Positions 1 through 11,785 of a stretch of 64,000 nt of DNA are shown here, piece by piece. Positions within the stretch are counted from its first letter, which is position 1. Every line of letters starts with the position of its first letter. Under the pieces are notes generated by a model, which made no database searches, was not told where the DNA came from, and saw nothing but the letters and a program-made list of their open reading frames with translations. The position numbers and the translations under genes were made by a program. The stretch lies in assembly GCA_022829145.1 (NCBI GenBank), contig CM040758.1:18549075-18613074 (forward strand), in the 5' to 3' direction. The stretch is from Albula goreensis (taxonomy: Eukaryota; Chordata; Actinopteri; Albuliformes; Albulidae).

Positions 1-143
1 TCAATACTCTTTGAATATTCCCATTTGACATTTTATCTTGACAGTTATTTTTTACTATTTTGTTTATCTGAAAAAAATGGTGACATTTGTCTTTGGAATT
101 CTGCTCTCCTGTTTGCTAATTGGCATGCTCATGTTTCCCCCAG

Positions 144-186
144 ATTTTTTGTGAATAGTGACTTTGACTCCCCCCTTCCCCCCAAA
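144..186 (+). other. uba6: uba6 possible 5' UTR or upstream coding extension
   Basis: A pyrimidine-rich acceptor (tttcccccag, ending at 143) precedes the ATG at 187, and the frame is open across 144-186. This segment may therefore be the start of an exon spliced to one lying left of the window. Human UBA6 has extra N-terminal residues before the conserved EIDD motif, so Met187 may be internal. Confidence 0.4.
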
Positions 187-3100
187 ATGGCAGCAGACCC
201 GATGGAGATTGATGACTCACTGTACAGGTGAGTGCAACTGCTGTGCTATTAAGGTCATTTGAGGTCAGACTTTGGAAACATGGGTACATGTATTATTTGA
301 AGCTTCTGCCTCTTATTCGTAAATAAATTGTTACTTTTTACTTATATCGCACCCTTTTAGTAGCATTTAATGATGTTAAATAAGTAAGTAAAAGTAAATA
401 TTTGCGCATTGACGTGGCTTGTGTGAATCTCTGTCCGCCGTATAGCCGTCAGCGTTATGTCCTGGGTGACAGCGCCATGCACCAGATGGCCCAGTCCAAC
501 GTGTTCCTCAGTGGACTGGGAGGCCTGGGAGTTGAGATTGGTGAGTGTTGAGTGACTTTAGAACAGCTTGTTTGTCCTTAAACTACATCTGTTCTGCCCT
601 GAAAATATTATATTGAAATTATAATTTTCTAAAATCATAAAGGACCTTTCCAAAATGCATTCAAATATTGCATTAAGTTGATATTTATACTGTGTTTTTT
701 TTTTTTTTAACACAAATTCTGTTTTTCTTTTTTGACAGCAAAAAACATAGTTCTTGCTGGAGTGAAGGTATGACATGCCATATATCTAATGTCTAAATGA
801 AGTCAGGTGGACTTGGAAATTATTAGCTGTCAATAAGATAGAGATATAAAATTAAGAGTTGCACTTGTTCAGTAACTGTATACTTCTAAACTACAGTGTT
901 GAATGATATTGATGTTCATTGCTTGAAATGATAATGTAACTGCAGGCAGTGACAATCCATGACACAAAGCAATGTGAGATGTGGGATCTGGGCACTAACT
1001 TCTTCATTCGGGAGGAGGATGTCCGGAAGCAGAGGAAAAGGTGATTGGAAAAGAATGAAACGAATGCACAACATTCTTACAAACCAGTGTCACTTTAATA
1101 GAGACCTTAGTGTCACAGGCATTGGAACGAGTAGTGTGGAGAAATGTGTACTCACAATGTAAAAATATGGATGTGTGGTTACTTTCATACTATGGTAATG
1201 TAATAACCCTATAAATTTCATTATAATTATCTAAAATGGGAAAATGGAATACAAATAAATTGGGTAATCATGATAGCTAGTCAGAGTAAAATGAGGTTCA
1301 GTCTCATCTCTCAATGTAAAATGCCCCTCCTGTTCCATCTCAGAGTGGAGGCAGTGCACCCCCATGTGGCCGAACTGAACCCCTACGTCCAGGTCAACAC
1401 ATCCAGCTCCGCCCTGGATGAAAACACTGACCTCAGCTTCCTTAAAAACTACCAGGTGAGCATTCGGTTATGTTATTGTGGTCATGTGGTCTTTTGGAGT
1501 GAGTGTAGTCCTTCTGATCAGTCTTTCTCATTTTCTAGCCAAAATGAATATACAAATTGATTTAAAGATGCTAATTTGTAAATGTATTTACATGTGACAA
1601 AGATAAAGTAAATTATAACTCTGAAGTCATGAACTGGTAGGGCGGAAAGTTGTTATTATCATCAACAGAACTGTTTGAAGTCTGTTGATACAACTGATAC
1701 CTCTCAGCTGAAAAACAGTTATTTTTTGTTAAATAATTACTGAATTTCTAAGCAAAAAGAAAGGGACCTACATAGTTAGCATCAAAGCCTCTCTTAATGC
1801 AGTTATGGAAATGTATTCCTTACATTTGTAAATGTTGAGTGAATTTTATTGTATTTAATTTTTCAGTGTGTTATTTTAACTGAAGCCAGACTGAAGCTGC
1901 AGAAGAAAGTGAATGATTTTTGCCATGCGCAACAGCCACCTATCAAAGTAAGTTCCACAAACAAGGTTCTAGTCCAACTCAGATTTACTGTTCAGTAAAA
2001 TTCTCAAACAGCTGAGTTGCAGATATGGTGTCCGGGTTGGTTAGTTATGTGTTCAGTGTCATGTACCTTGGAAGTGTATAACTCTGTTTTTATTATGTCT
2101 CTGACAGTTCATTGGCTGTGATTTGTTTGGCATCTGTGCTCGGGTGTTCTGTGATTTTGGGGACGCGTTCGAGGTATCAGACCCAACTGGAGAAGAGCCC
2201 AAGGAGATCTTTGTCCAGAACATCACACAGGTGTGTTGCCGCTAAAATTCCTACATATTGTGATACAGAAGTGGTCAGAGGCTATCTTTAACATCATCGT
2301 TAGCAGTGTGCCTGTTTTGAAGAATTTGAAGTAGTCCTGCCTTCCACATTGGGTTATGTTTCATGAAAGGTGACCCTTACATTCCCATTGCAGGATAACC
2401 CAGGTGTGGTCACCTGCATGGACAGCCGGACCCACGGCCTGCAAACAGGGCAGAGTGTCGTGTTTCGTGAAGTCCATGGGATGACAGAGCTTAATGGCAC
2501 TATTCGGCAGATCACTGGTAGGAGCTGCTAGTGAGCTTGGTTCATTTATTGCAGTCCTGTTTAAGTGGCTGTTGTGGTTGGGCTGTTTTAAAGGATGGTG
2601 TATTTGCAGTCATTTGGTAGCATTGCTGATGGTGGTAATCATTGCTATAAGTTATACAATGGCACAACAGCCAGTGAATTGGGTATAGCTGTTCTCATCA
2701 TTGTACTCATCCTTTACTCTTTGTGTGTGTGCGTGTGTGTGCGTGTGCGTGCGTGTGCGTGCGTGTGCGTGTGCGTGTGCGTGTGCGTGCGTGCGTGTGC
2801 GTGTGCGTGTGTGCACCCTGGCAGTGCTCTCCCCCTACAGCTTCTCCATTGGAGACACATCCAACCTGCAACCCTACGCTCATGGAGGGATCTTCGTCCA
2901 GATAAAGACTCCTAAAACCTACAGCTTTGTGAGTGAACTTTCGACACTCTTACTGAACATGGGGGTAAACTTCAAAACTGGCTTGGCACCCAGGCTATCA
3001 ATCTTTAAAGTGTTTTTCAGTACCGGGGGTTTCTGTCTGTGTTTCAGCAACGGATGGAGGACCAGCTGTTAGACCCACAGGTTGTCACTCCAGATTTCAG

Positions 3101-6100
3101 CAAACCTGAGGTAGGGCTCTCAGAATGAGACAATCCCAGTTTGGATGTATTCAGACATTTTCAGCCAATCAGAGATCTATATTTCAGCTTCACTGGGATC
3201 AAAGTTGCATATTATCTGTGCTGTTAGTAGATGGTGTTGCTTAGATTTATCACACCTGACGCACCTCATTCATCTGGATAGATCTGTTTTCTGATTCACC
3301 AGTTAGGTATGTACTGCTGGATGTGGTGCCTGTGTACAGCAGTGAATGTGATGATTGTGTTTCTGTCAGAATGAATATGAGTGATGGTGACTGTGTCTCT
3401 GTCTCTCAGGCTCCCCTGCAGATCCATGCTACCCTGCTTGCCCTTGAGTCTTTTCAGGAGCATCACCACAGACTGCCAAACGTTGGGTAACTCTCTAATT
3501 CTTCTCTTGTTTCCCTGCTTGTTCATCTTTCTTTGTTGTCTGCTCCTTCTCATTTTTAAGTTTGACTGTTGCCTGTCCTCTCCATTTTGCTTTCTCCCTT
3601 ATTTCTCTCTCTCCTCCCGCTCTTTCATGCTGTCTCTCTCTTTCATTTGTCTGTCCCTGTTCTCATTTTGTCATTGCTGTATGTATGCATTGGTATTGTT
3701 GGATTAATACTCCTGCCTGCTGTGTTGTATGTTATTTGGATTTTAGTATAAGTTGAGTAATTTTCATTCCTTGTGTGATGTATGTGTATTGTGTTTTAGG
3801 TGTCTACAGGATGCAGAGGTTTTGGTGAAGTTGACTGAAGAGGTTACTGAGACACTGAGGAACAAGGTGATTTTGTCTATGCAGGTTGCAATGCTGCAAT
3901 GCACTCTTGACAGAAAATGTGGAAAGCATACAGTTTGACCGTTTCTGTTTGGGTTTATAATCCTCTTGTGGTTGCCAGGCACCCGTCAACCTGGAGCTGG
4001 CACGCTGCGTGTCCCGCCTGGCGCGGGGCCTCCTGCCCCCCCTTGCTGCCACCGTTGGGGGCATCGCCAGCCAGGAGGTACTGAAGGCCCTGACAGGGAA
4101 GTTTGCACCGCTGCAACAGTGGGTGAGTTGCCCATTAAGGCCTACTGCTGCGGAAAATATATCATTTGGTGCAAATAATGAAATGATTTTCAGTTCATTG
4201 TTGCTCCATTTATTAAGGGCTACATAGAGTTTTTACAGCACTGCTTTACGGTGGTATTTGTTGTAGCTCAGTAGTACACTGATCCCTTGCTGAACCCCCT
4301 CCTCTGTCCTCTTTCCATATGCAGTTCTACCTGGATGCCATGGAGGTGGTCAAGCCCCTGCAGTCCCTCCCTGTGGAAGAGTTCATCCCAAAGTAAGTCC
4401 TCCAGTTTGCATGGTCCTCTCAGAGGCTGTATGCATATGTATCAACACCACTCACTCCATACACTGAACTGACATCATGCCTCATGTCACTTCAGTGACA
4501 GCCAGACACAAATCTATTGCTGTAACATTGCTGTTACTCAGTTCCTGTGTCAGAGGCCATTCAGTTTGCTGTTTCTTCATCAGTGGTTTTTAGCCTTGCG
4601 CATTTCGCTTTTTTGTGTTTCACCCAGAAATTAAATTGTATTTTAAGGTAAAGCATTATGAGAAATCCCAGCAACTTGGGTAACTTTAAGTAGTAAACAT
4701 TGCATTGCAGTTAATGAACATATCATCCATGTGTACTGGTCAAGGTAAAGGAATTCTGGGTGAGACCAAATTGCTAACGTCTCTCCTCTTGCTCAGGGGG
4801 GACCGGTACGATGCCCTGCGGGTGTGTATTGGGGAGACCATGTGCCAGAAACTGCACCAGCTCAGAGTGTTCATGGTAAGAGGCTTGTGGGGGGTCTAGA
4901 AGAGGGCGGGGAGGTTGAGACATTGAGGTGTTCATTCCATAGATTGATAGCCATGTACAGGCACACGAGAGGCAGCAACACAGAGTAGTACCCAGTAAGA
5001 AAAAGGACTTTGAGCAAAATGTGGAAGGTTAGATACTGGTTTCAACCCGACTGTTGTGTTTTTGAAAAAGTAGCTTGAGATGAATGGTTTCATTGAAAAT
5101 ATTGCTTTTGAAAATATTGTATAAATGGACACTGTTCAACACATTGGACTACATTTGATATACCATTTAAGTTAACTGGATAAGCATGTCTGTCAGCCTG
5201 AATGGAAGTGTGGTTTGTGTTTGTGCTGAGAGATGTGATCTTTTCTCCCCGGACCTGTCAGGTGGGCTGTGGTGCCATCGGTTGTGAGATGCTGAAGAAC
5301 TTTGCTCTGCTGGGAGTGGGCCTAACGAACAGTTCCGGAGAGGTAGGGGTCAAGGGGGTTGTCTTTGTTTTCAAAATCAAATTTATATTGATCGCCCTGC
5401 TGGGAAATTGGCTGTGCATCATCACAGAGAGAGCCCTGGCAGACAGACACGTGTTTGCCATTTTTTATAAGGTAGCTCTGAGAAATCTTCTCAGCACATT
5501 CAGTGTAAGACAGAGTTACAGATGGGATTCCACTCTCTCTCTTCATCTCTCTCTGTCATTACAGTAATGTTGGGTTACTTATTTGTGTTGCTGGAACGGT
5601 TATGAAAAATAGTTCTTCATTATAGTGGACTTTCAGTGACTGTGGTGTGGGTCACTGTGTAGTTCTTGAAATGTTGAGGTTTGGAAAGTATGTGATGAAA
5701 GAGGTCAGTGTAGTCTCAGCTGCTCCCCATCTTAGTTTGTATTGTTGTACATTGATTTCTTTTCCCTCCCATGGGTAGATATGTATCACAGATCCAGATC
5801 TGATCGAGAAGTCTAACTTGAACCGGCAGTTTCTCTTCAGACCACATCACATACAGGTGAGTCAGACACTCCAGTTTATTAAATAATATCTGTGGTAAAG
5901 AGTACTCAAAACTCATGCTGAATGCTGCTGTCATATTTTCCCCTCTATCTTTCCCTTTGTCCCTCTGGTTTACAGAAACCCAAGAGTACCACAGCTGCAG
6001 CTGCCACTCTGGAGATCAACCCCCAGCTGCAGATAGAAGCTCACCTGAACAAGGTGTGTCCCGCTACTGAGGCCATGTATAGCGACCAGTTCTACTCCAG

Positions 6101-8296
6101 ACTCCACCTGGTGGTCACTGCACTGGACAACGTGGAGGCCAGGAGATATGTGGACAGGTGAGGAGACCTGGTCCATTTCATCAGTACATGTGTTGTTGGA
6201 ATTGAGTGGCTGAGACAGTCATCTCCTAATTTTATGTGGTCCAGATTTTAACTGGAGCTGCAGAGGGTAAAATGCTGTTGATGAGGTAGAAGACCATTGT
6301 TCCCAAATTTTGGTGCTGGTTGCTTTTACTATAACACATTGTATCTTACAGTTACAGGTTATTCTTTAATGTATCAGTAATTGTGTGCAGTAATGTTTAT
6401 TACAAGGTGTTACAGAGACAGGAGTTGCTCAATTGGAAATGAATAACTGAAGGAACTGGTTTGTGAGTGCCTGCGTATTACTGCAGTGCTGGTGCAGTGA
6501 TGAAATGTGGGTCCGTGTGTTTCCACAGTCGCAGTGTGTCAAACCAAAAGCCTCTCCTCGACTCTGGAACAATGGGGACGAAAGGACATACTGAAATCAT
6601 TGTGCCAAACATGACGGAGTCCTACAACAGCCATGTGAGTCACCTGAGGGTCTGAGGGTACTTCCGCACAGTTTAGAGACTGCAGTTTTGCAGTCGCATT
6701 TTTGTCAGACATTGAATGTAGACCCATACAAAACAATTGTGTTCCAACTTGTACTTACCTCTACCTCTTAAGTGTTAGGATTTACAGGGACTGCTGAAGT
6801 AATGACTTTTAGTTAATATTCCGTGCAACTTTAACATTGCTTAACTTCAGTAGTTGTAAGTTACGCTCTGGGTGGCTACATGTTGTCACATTTTCATGTA
6901 ATGGAACTATGACCAGCTTGTTTTGTGATGTCATTGTAGAGCTGGCTGTTTACTGTAATGTTAAATTGTCTGTTTCAGTCTTAATTTGTGGGCAAGTCAT
7001 TAACTGTAGTGCTTGTTTAATTTTGCAGAGGGACCCTCCAGATGAAGAGATACCTTTCTGCACTTTAAAGTCCTTTCCTGCTGTCATTGAACACACAATA
7101 CAGTGGGCTAGAGACAAGGTGACCCCTTCTCCGCTCCCCCAACTCCCCAGCTATGGCTTTATATGATTATCCAGATCGATTTCACTTCTCAGTTGTTCCG
7201 GCTGATGCAGTCAAGCATTGTGCATTACATTGAAACATGTCCCTTATTTTTATTATTTATTTATCTTTTTTTTTTTACCCTTGATTTGAATGTGGTTGGC
7301 TGTTTTTCCCTCTTTAGCATCTCCAAGGGTAATGAAAGTGGCTTCACTTACTGTGGTAGTTCAGTGCTGTATTAACGGATCTTTTAACATGTAGTCTCTG
7401 AAGGCCTGTATCATGGTTATTGTATTTCTTCACAAAGTGTGATCATATCATGCCTTGTGAATGAGCAAATTAGCCTCTGACAGTCAGCAGGTATGTCTCA
7501 GATTGATACTGAAATACTTTTTTTACCTGTTTTTTTTTTCCCCTTTTAGTTTGAGAGCGCATTTTCCCACAAGCCCTCCATCTACAATGTGTTCTGGCAG
7601 TCCTACTCCTCTGCTGAGGAGGTGCTACAGGTGAGAGCCAGAGGAGGTGGCGTGCATACCTGTTAAACCAGCAGAGGTGTTTCATCACCTGATTTATTGA
7701 GTTTGTGAGCACCTGTATCAATGGCTACTGGTGAAAATGCAACCTTGTGTTATATGTGACGTTACCAGGTATGCTGGTTTCGTTCTAAGTCACTGAAGTA
7801 AAGCTTTAGGGCTACAACAGGAAGTTGGGGCAATGTAAGATTTAGAAACCATTTTGTGTAATGAGACATCAAGATGCCCACTTCCTGGTCCACAAAGCTG
7901 CCTACTGACTTTATTTCTAATCTTACACAGCCAGAATTATTTGGTCCAGATTTTTACCAGAGCTTTGGAGGGTAAAATGCTTTGTCTAATGGAAGACCTG
8001 CACTTTCCTCTTAAGAATCATCCCTTGGGTGTACAGTTGAGTGGTGTGATCATTAGATGGTATTATGGCTGGCCTCGAGCTGAGACATGTGGATGTGGGT
8101 GTTAAATATGTATGGATATGAGCTGGTGCTGCGCGTCTGTGTGGCAGAGGATGAAGGCCAGGGAGAGTCTGGAGGGGTCCTTCCAGGTCATCAAGCTGCT
8201 GAGCCGGAGACCAACCCAGTGGGAGCAGTGTGTCACCTTGGCACGCCTCAAATTTGACAAGTATTTCAAGAGAAAGGTAGAGCACCCCCAACCACC

Positions 8297-8345
<49 letters not shown>

Positions 8346-11300
8346 GCATTGCAGCTTGGGACAAGAGAGTAGTGCGAGCCCATGTGAACCTCAGCATGTG
8401 AGAAGATATGAAGTTCTGAGTGACTGCCTGATTAGAGCCAGTGTCTTACTGTGTCATAGCCAATAGCGATGAGTGATAATGTAATTACTTTACTGATTTG
8501 CAGTGGACTCCATTATCAGAGTGAATTGCATTTTATACACACTTTCTGTATTTATGTAGTCGGTCAGTTTATGACTGAAGCAGTTCAAGTAAAGACTAGA
8601 GTGTCTAACGGGAAATTCAAACCCACAGCCCTGTGGGCACCAACTCAGTGATTCAGCTCTGTCTGTGTTGTCATGGCGGACATGGCTTTTGGTTCTGGCT
8701 GCGTTGTGAAACTAATACCACAGATGGGCAGCTGCGCAGCCCTGAAACATTTCCAGTCCCAGTTCCCATAACATTTAGTATTTTCTCCATATTCCCTCCT
8801 CAGGCACTGCAGTTATTACACTCATTTCCAGTGGGCACCAGGCTGAAGGATGGCAGTAAGTGTCTCATGTTCCCACCCTCATCTGTCCTTTAACCTGGAA
8901 AAACTGCTTCCCATAAAACCATGAATGGTGCACACTGAAGAACAAAATTTTTCACTATGAATCAACAACCTTACATGTATTTTTATTCAATTATCATTGG
9001 GGAAAACATTTTTAAACTGTTGAAGTAAAAGGTGAACATGCATGGCTAGGGAAGAGGAAGAAACAAAACCAAAAAATAAAAGAGAGAGAGACATTTCAGA
9101 ACAACAGCATAATCATGGAAATCTGGTGTACTTCTGAAATGACTGTTTTCACACAGGCCATTAGAATGGAGTATAGGAGTGCTGTAAATTCCTTAAATTT
9201 TATCATTGACAGTGATTTCCTTTTCTCAACAGGTTTGTTTTGGCAGTCTCCAAAGCGACCGCCATCACCAATAGAGTTTGACTTGAAGGATAATTTGTAA
9301 ATATAACATCACAACATTATACATTTTATACTGGATTTTCTGTCATTAGTTTAGTGTTTTCTACACTCACCTCTCACAAACTGTTTCTTTATTTTTTAAT
9401 CCCATAAGGCACTTCACTTTCATTGTCAGCACAGCTAGACTATTTGCTGGCATTTACAACATCTCCTACTCAGAGGAGGTAAGCCATTCAACCATTTGCT
9501 TTCTCGCTCTTTCTCCTTGATTTCAGATCCATGTAAGTGTGAGGGATCTTTTGTGTGTTGTATGTGTGAGTTTTTATGTGCCTGATCTCCCCACAGGACC
9601 TCTCACAAGAGGCTGTGGCCAGAGTAATCTCTGACGTTAAGATCCCAGAATACACACCTGCAGAAAAGGTACCGAACTCTCCCTATGTTTTTTTTTTTTT
9701 TTTTTTGAGTTTTTTTTTTCCCCCTTACATCTCCAATTTGCTTTAGTACTGCTATGACTGACTAGTGTGACATAACCATTATTTATGGATAAAGCATTCA
9801 AAACAAAAATATTTTGTAAGAAACGCCTGAGCAGTCAGGGCTTTACCACAGCCCTGTTGTTGGTAGTTGTGACAGTAATGACCATGTTCCTTGTTTTGGT
9901 GTGCGTTTCAGCGTATTGAGACAGACGAGTCGGCCAAGAAACCAGACCACATGAAGCTGACTGTGAGCAGCGAGGAGGAGAGAGAGGCCATCAGCCAGCT
10001 GGAAGAGGCTATTGTCTCTCATTCTGTCACCCCAGGTACTGTCATACCATTCCCTCTTTTTCCTCTTCACGGTTCATTGCCTCTTTCTTCTTTCACATTC
10101 ATTACCCCTCCCTTTCTCTCTTTCATTCATTCCCCCTTCCCTTCCATTTCTTGGACTCATTCTTTTCCCTCAGTGGTTCATTTTCTTTCTCTGGTCCTCT
10201 TCCCTCTCCGCAGAACGCTTACGCATGTCCCCTATCCTGTTCGAAAAGGACGACGACTCCAACGGTCACATGGACTTCGTGGCATCTGCATCATCGCTAC
10301 GTGCCCGCATGTATGGCATCAAGGCGGCTGACCGGCTGAAGACCAAGAGAATCGCAGGAAAGATCATCCCTGCTATTGCCACAGCAACAGCTGCTGTGGC
10401 TGGATTGGTGAGTATGGGAAAGGGGGGCGGAGTCTTTAGGTTGAGGTTGGTTTATTGGTAGTCAGTTTTACACCGTAAAGTCAGATGTGGAGTTATGGGC
10501 ATTCTTGTCTTTCTCCTATAGGTGGCAGTAGAGGCCATTAAGGTAGTGGGAGGCTATGAATTTGAGTCCTTCAAGAACTGCTTCTTCAACCTGGCCATTC
10601 CAGTCATGGTGCTCACAGAAACGGCCAAAGTCAAGAGGACCCAGATCAGGTAAGATATGAATGCTCATCCTGCGAGCATACCACCACCTTAGATGTGTAT
10701 GGTGTGATTATTTTATTGCCTTTTGTAAAGTTCTTCCTTGCCCATATTGCTCTATGGTGAACACATGCACTGCATAAGGACAAACCTTATTTCTGAGTAA
10801 TTCATGAACATTGGTGAAAGGGGAGATGCCGCTTCCTTACTTGAGCGTAGAACGGCTCCTGGTTCTAAGTGGGCTGAGATCCGTTAACCTGACAAGACTC
10901 TCAGTGGTGCGTCAGTGCTGGGCAGTTGGCGGCTTCTCCCAGGCTGCAGTCATAAAGCTGATCCAGGCTTATTCTCCCATGTCCCCCACAGAGAAAACAT
11001 CTCCTTCTCCATCTGGGACCGCTGGACCATTCACGGTCATGAAGACTTCACCCTGTCAGACTTCATGAACGCTGTGCTGGTAATTCTGGATTGAATGTCT
11101 GTTTTGGGATTGCTTTGTTTTTACACTGAACTTAACTGCTAGTGTGCTGCATGCTTGTAAATGTTTTCTCCCTCGTCTCGGGCAGGAGAAATATGGCATC
11201 GAGCCCACCATGGTGGTCCATGGGGTGAAGATGCTATACGTACCAGTGATGCCCGGACACAGCAAGAGGCTCAAACTAACGTAAGCCACACCCCCCATTC

Positions 11301-11539
11301 TGCCCTCCATCCCACTTGATCCACTTGATTCTCATCCATCGCTTCAGCAGTCAGCCATTTAACCAGCACGTGCATTCGTTCCTCTCCTCAGCATGCAGAA
11401 ACTGATCAAGCCCTCGTCGGACAGGAGGTATGTGGACCTGACCGTGTCCTTCGCGGCAGAGGCCGATGGGGACGAGGACCTGCCAGGTCCCCCGGTGAGG
11501 TACTACTTCAGCCAGGAGGGGCTGGCTGAAAGGGCCTGA
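187..11539 (+). CDS. uba6: ubiquitin-like modifier-activating enzyme 6 (E1), 32 coding exons
   Basis: E1 enzyme that adenylates ubiquitin or FAT10, holds it as a thioester and passes it to E2s (USE1 in mammals). Exons: 187-227, 446-540, 739-767, 946-1040, 1344-1455, 1867-1947, 2108-2230, 2394-2517, 2825-2928, 3048-3110, 3410-3486, 3800-3866, 3979-4122, 4325-4392, 4797-4875, 5262-5342, 5779-5856, 5976-6157, 6529-6634, 7029-7118, 7550-7630, 8148-8276, 8804-8855, 9233-9296, 9409-9478, 9597-9668, 9912-10035, 10214-10407, 10522-10649, 10992-11079, 11186-11280, 11392-11539. All junctions are GT-AG and phase-consistent; the sum is 3084 nt, 1027 aa (human, from memory, about 1052). Visible parts: inactive adenylation repeat (SGLGGLG, residues ~36-42), active ATP-binding motif GCGAIG (436-441), NLNRQF, DNVEAR, catalytic Cys594 in PFCTLKSFP (codon 7059-7061), and a C-terminal ubiquitin-fold domain ending GPPVRYYF. 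The ladder looks intact. Only the 5' start is uncertain (see finding). Confidence 0.97.
2721..2813. repeat. (GT/GC)n microsatellite in uba6 intron 8
   Basis: About 93 bases of alternating GT and GC dinucleotides end roughly 11 bases before the acceptor of uba6 exon 9 (2825). Only ccctggcag separates the repeat from the exon, so the repeat takes the place of the usual polypyrimidine tract. Alternating purine-pyrimidine DNA of this kind can adopt Z-form. Confidence 0.95.
8300..8342. repeat. (CA)n microsatellite in uba6 intron 22
   Basis: Roughly 21 CA units start about 23 bases after the exon 22 donor (8277). It is otherwise ordinary intron DNA. Confidence 0.95.
8595..8665 (-). repeat. possible tRNA-derived SINE fragment
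   Basis: The - strand carries a B-box-like GGGTTTGAATTTCCC (8610-8624) and, upstream of it, a weak A-box-like stretch (GAGTTGGTGC). This resembles the head of a degraded tRNA-derived SINE in uba6 intron 22. The A-box match is poor, so the call is tentative. Confidence 0.3.
9689..9724. repeat. poly-T tracts in uba6 intron 26
   Basis: Two T runs (about 18 and 9) are separated by gag and followed by a C-rich stretch. This is simple-sequence DNA with no gene signal. Confidence 0.85.
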
Positions 11540-11759
11540 TGAGCAGAAGGCCCGCCCCCTCAGCTCCTCTGGCCCCGCCTTCCCCCATCCTATGGACCAC
11601 TAGAAGAGTAGCACTTGACATGACTGTGTACATAGTTTTTCTACTGGTTTATTTTACTGCATAGCTTCGTCTGTGCTGATGCTGATGCCTTAAACAATGT
11701 TGTGTTTCATGTGATATTGATAAAAACATATTAATGATGATGATGATGGTGAAGATAAT

Positions 11760-11765
11760 AATAAA
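11760..11765 (+). terminator. uba6: uba6 polyadenylation signal AATAAA
   Basis: This is the first canonical AATAAA after the uba6 stop codon at 11537-11539, implying a 3' UTR of about 240 nt. A T/GT-rich stretch follows at 11850-11890, as expected for a downstream element. Confidence 0.6.
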
Positions 11766-11785
11766 ATCAGAGTTGACACCTCCTA

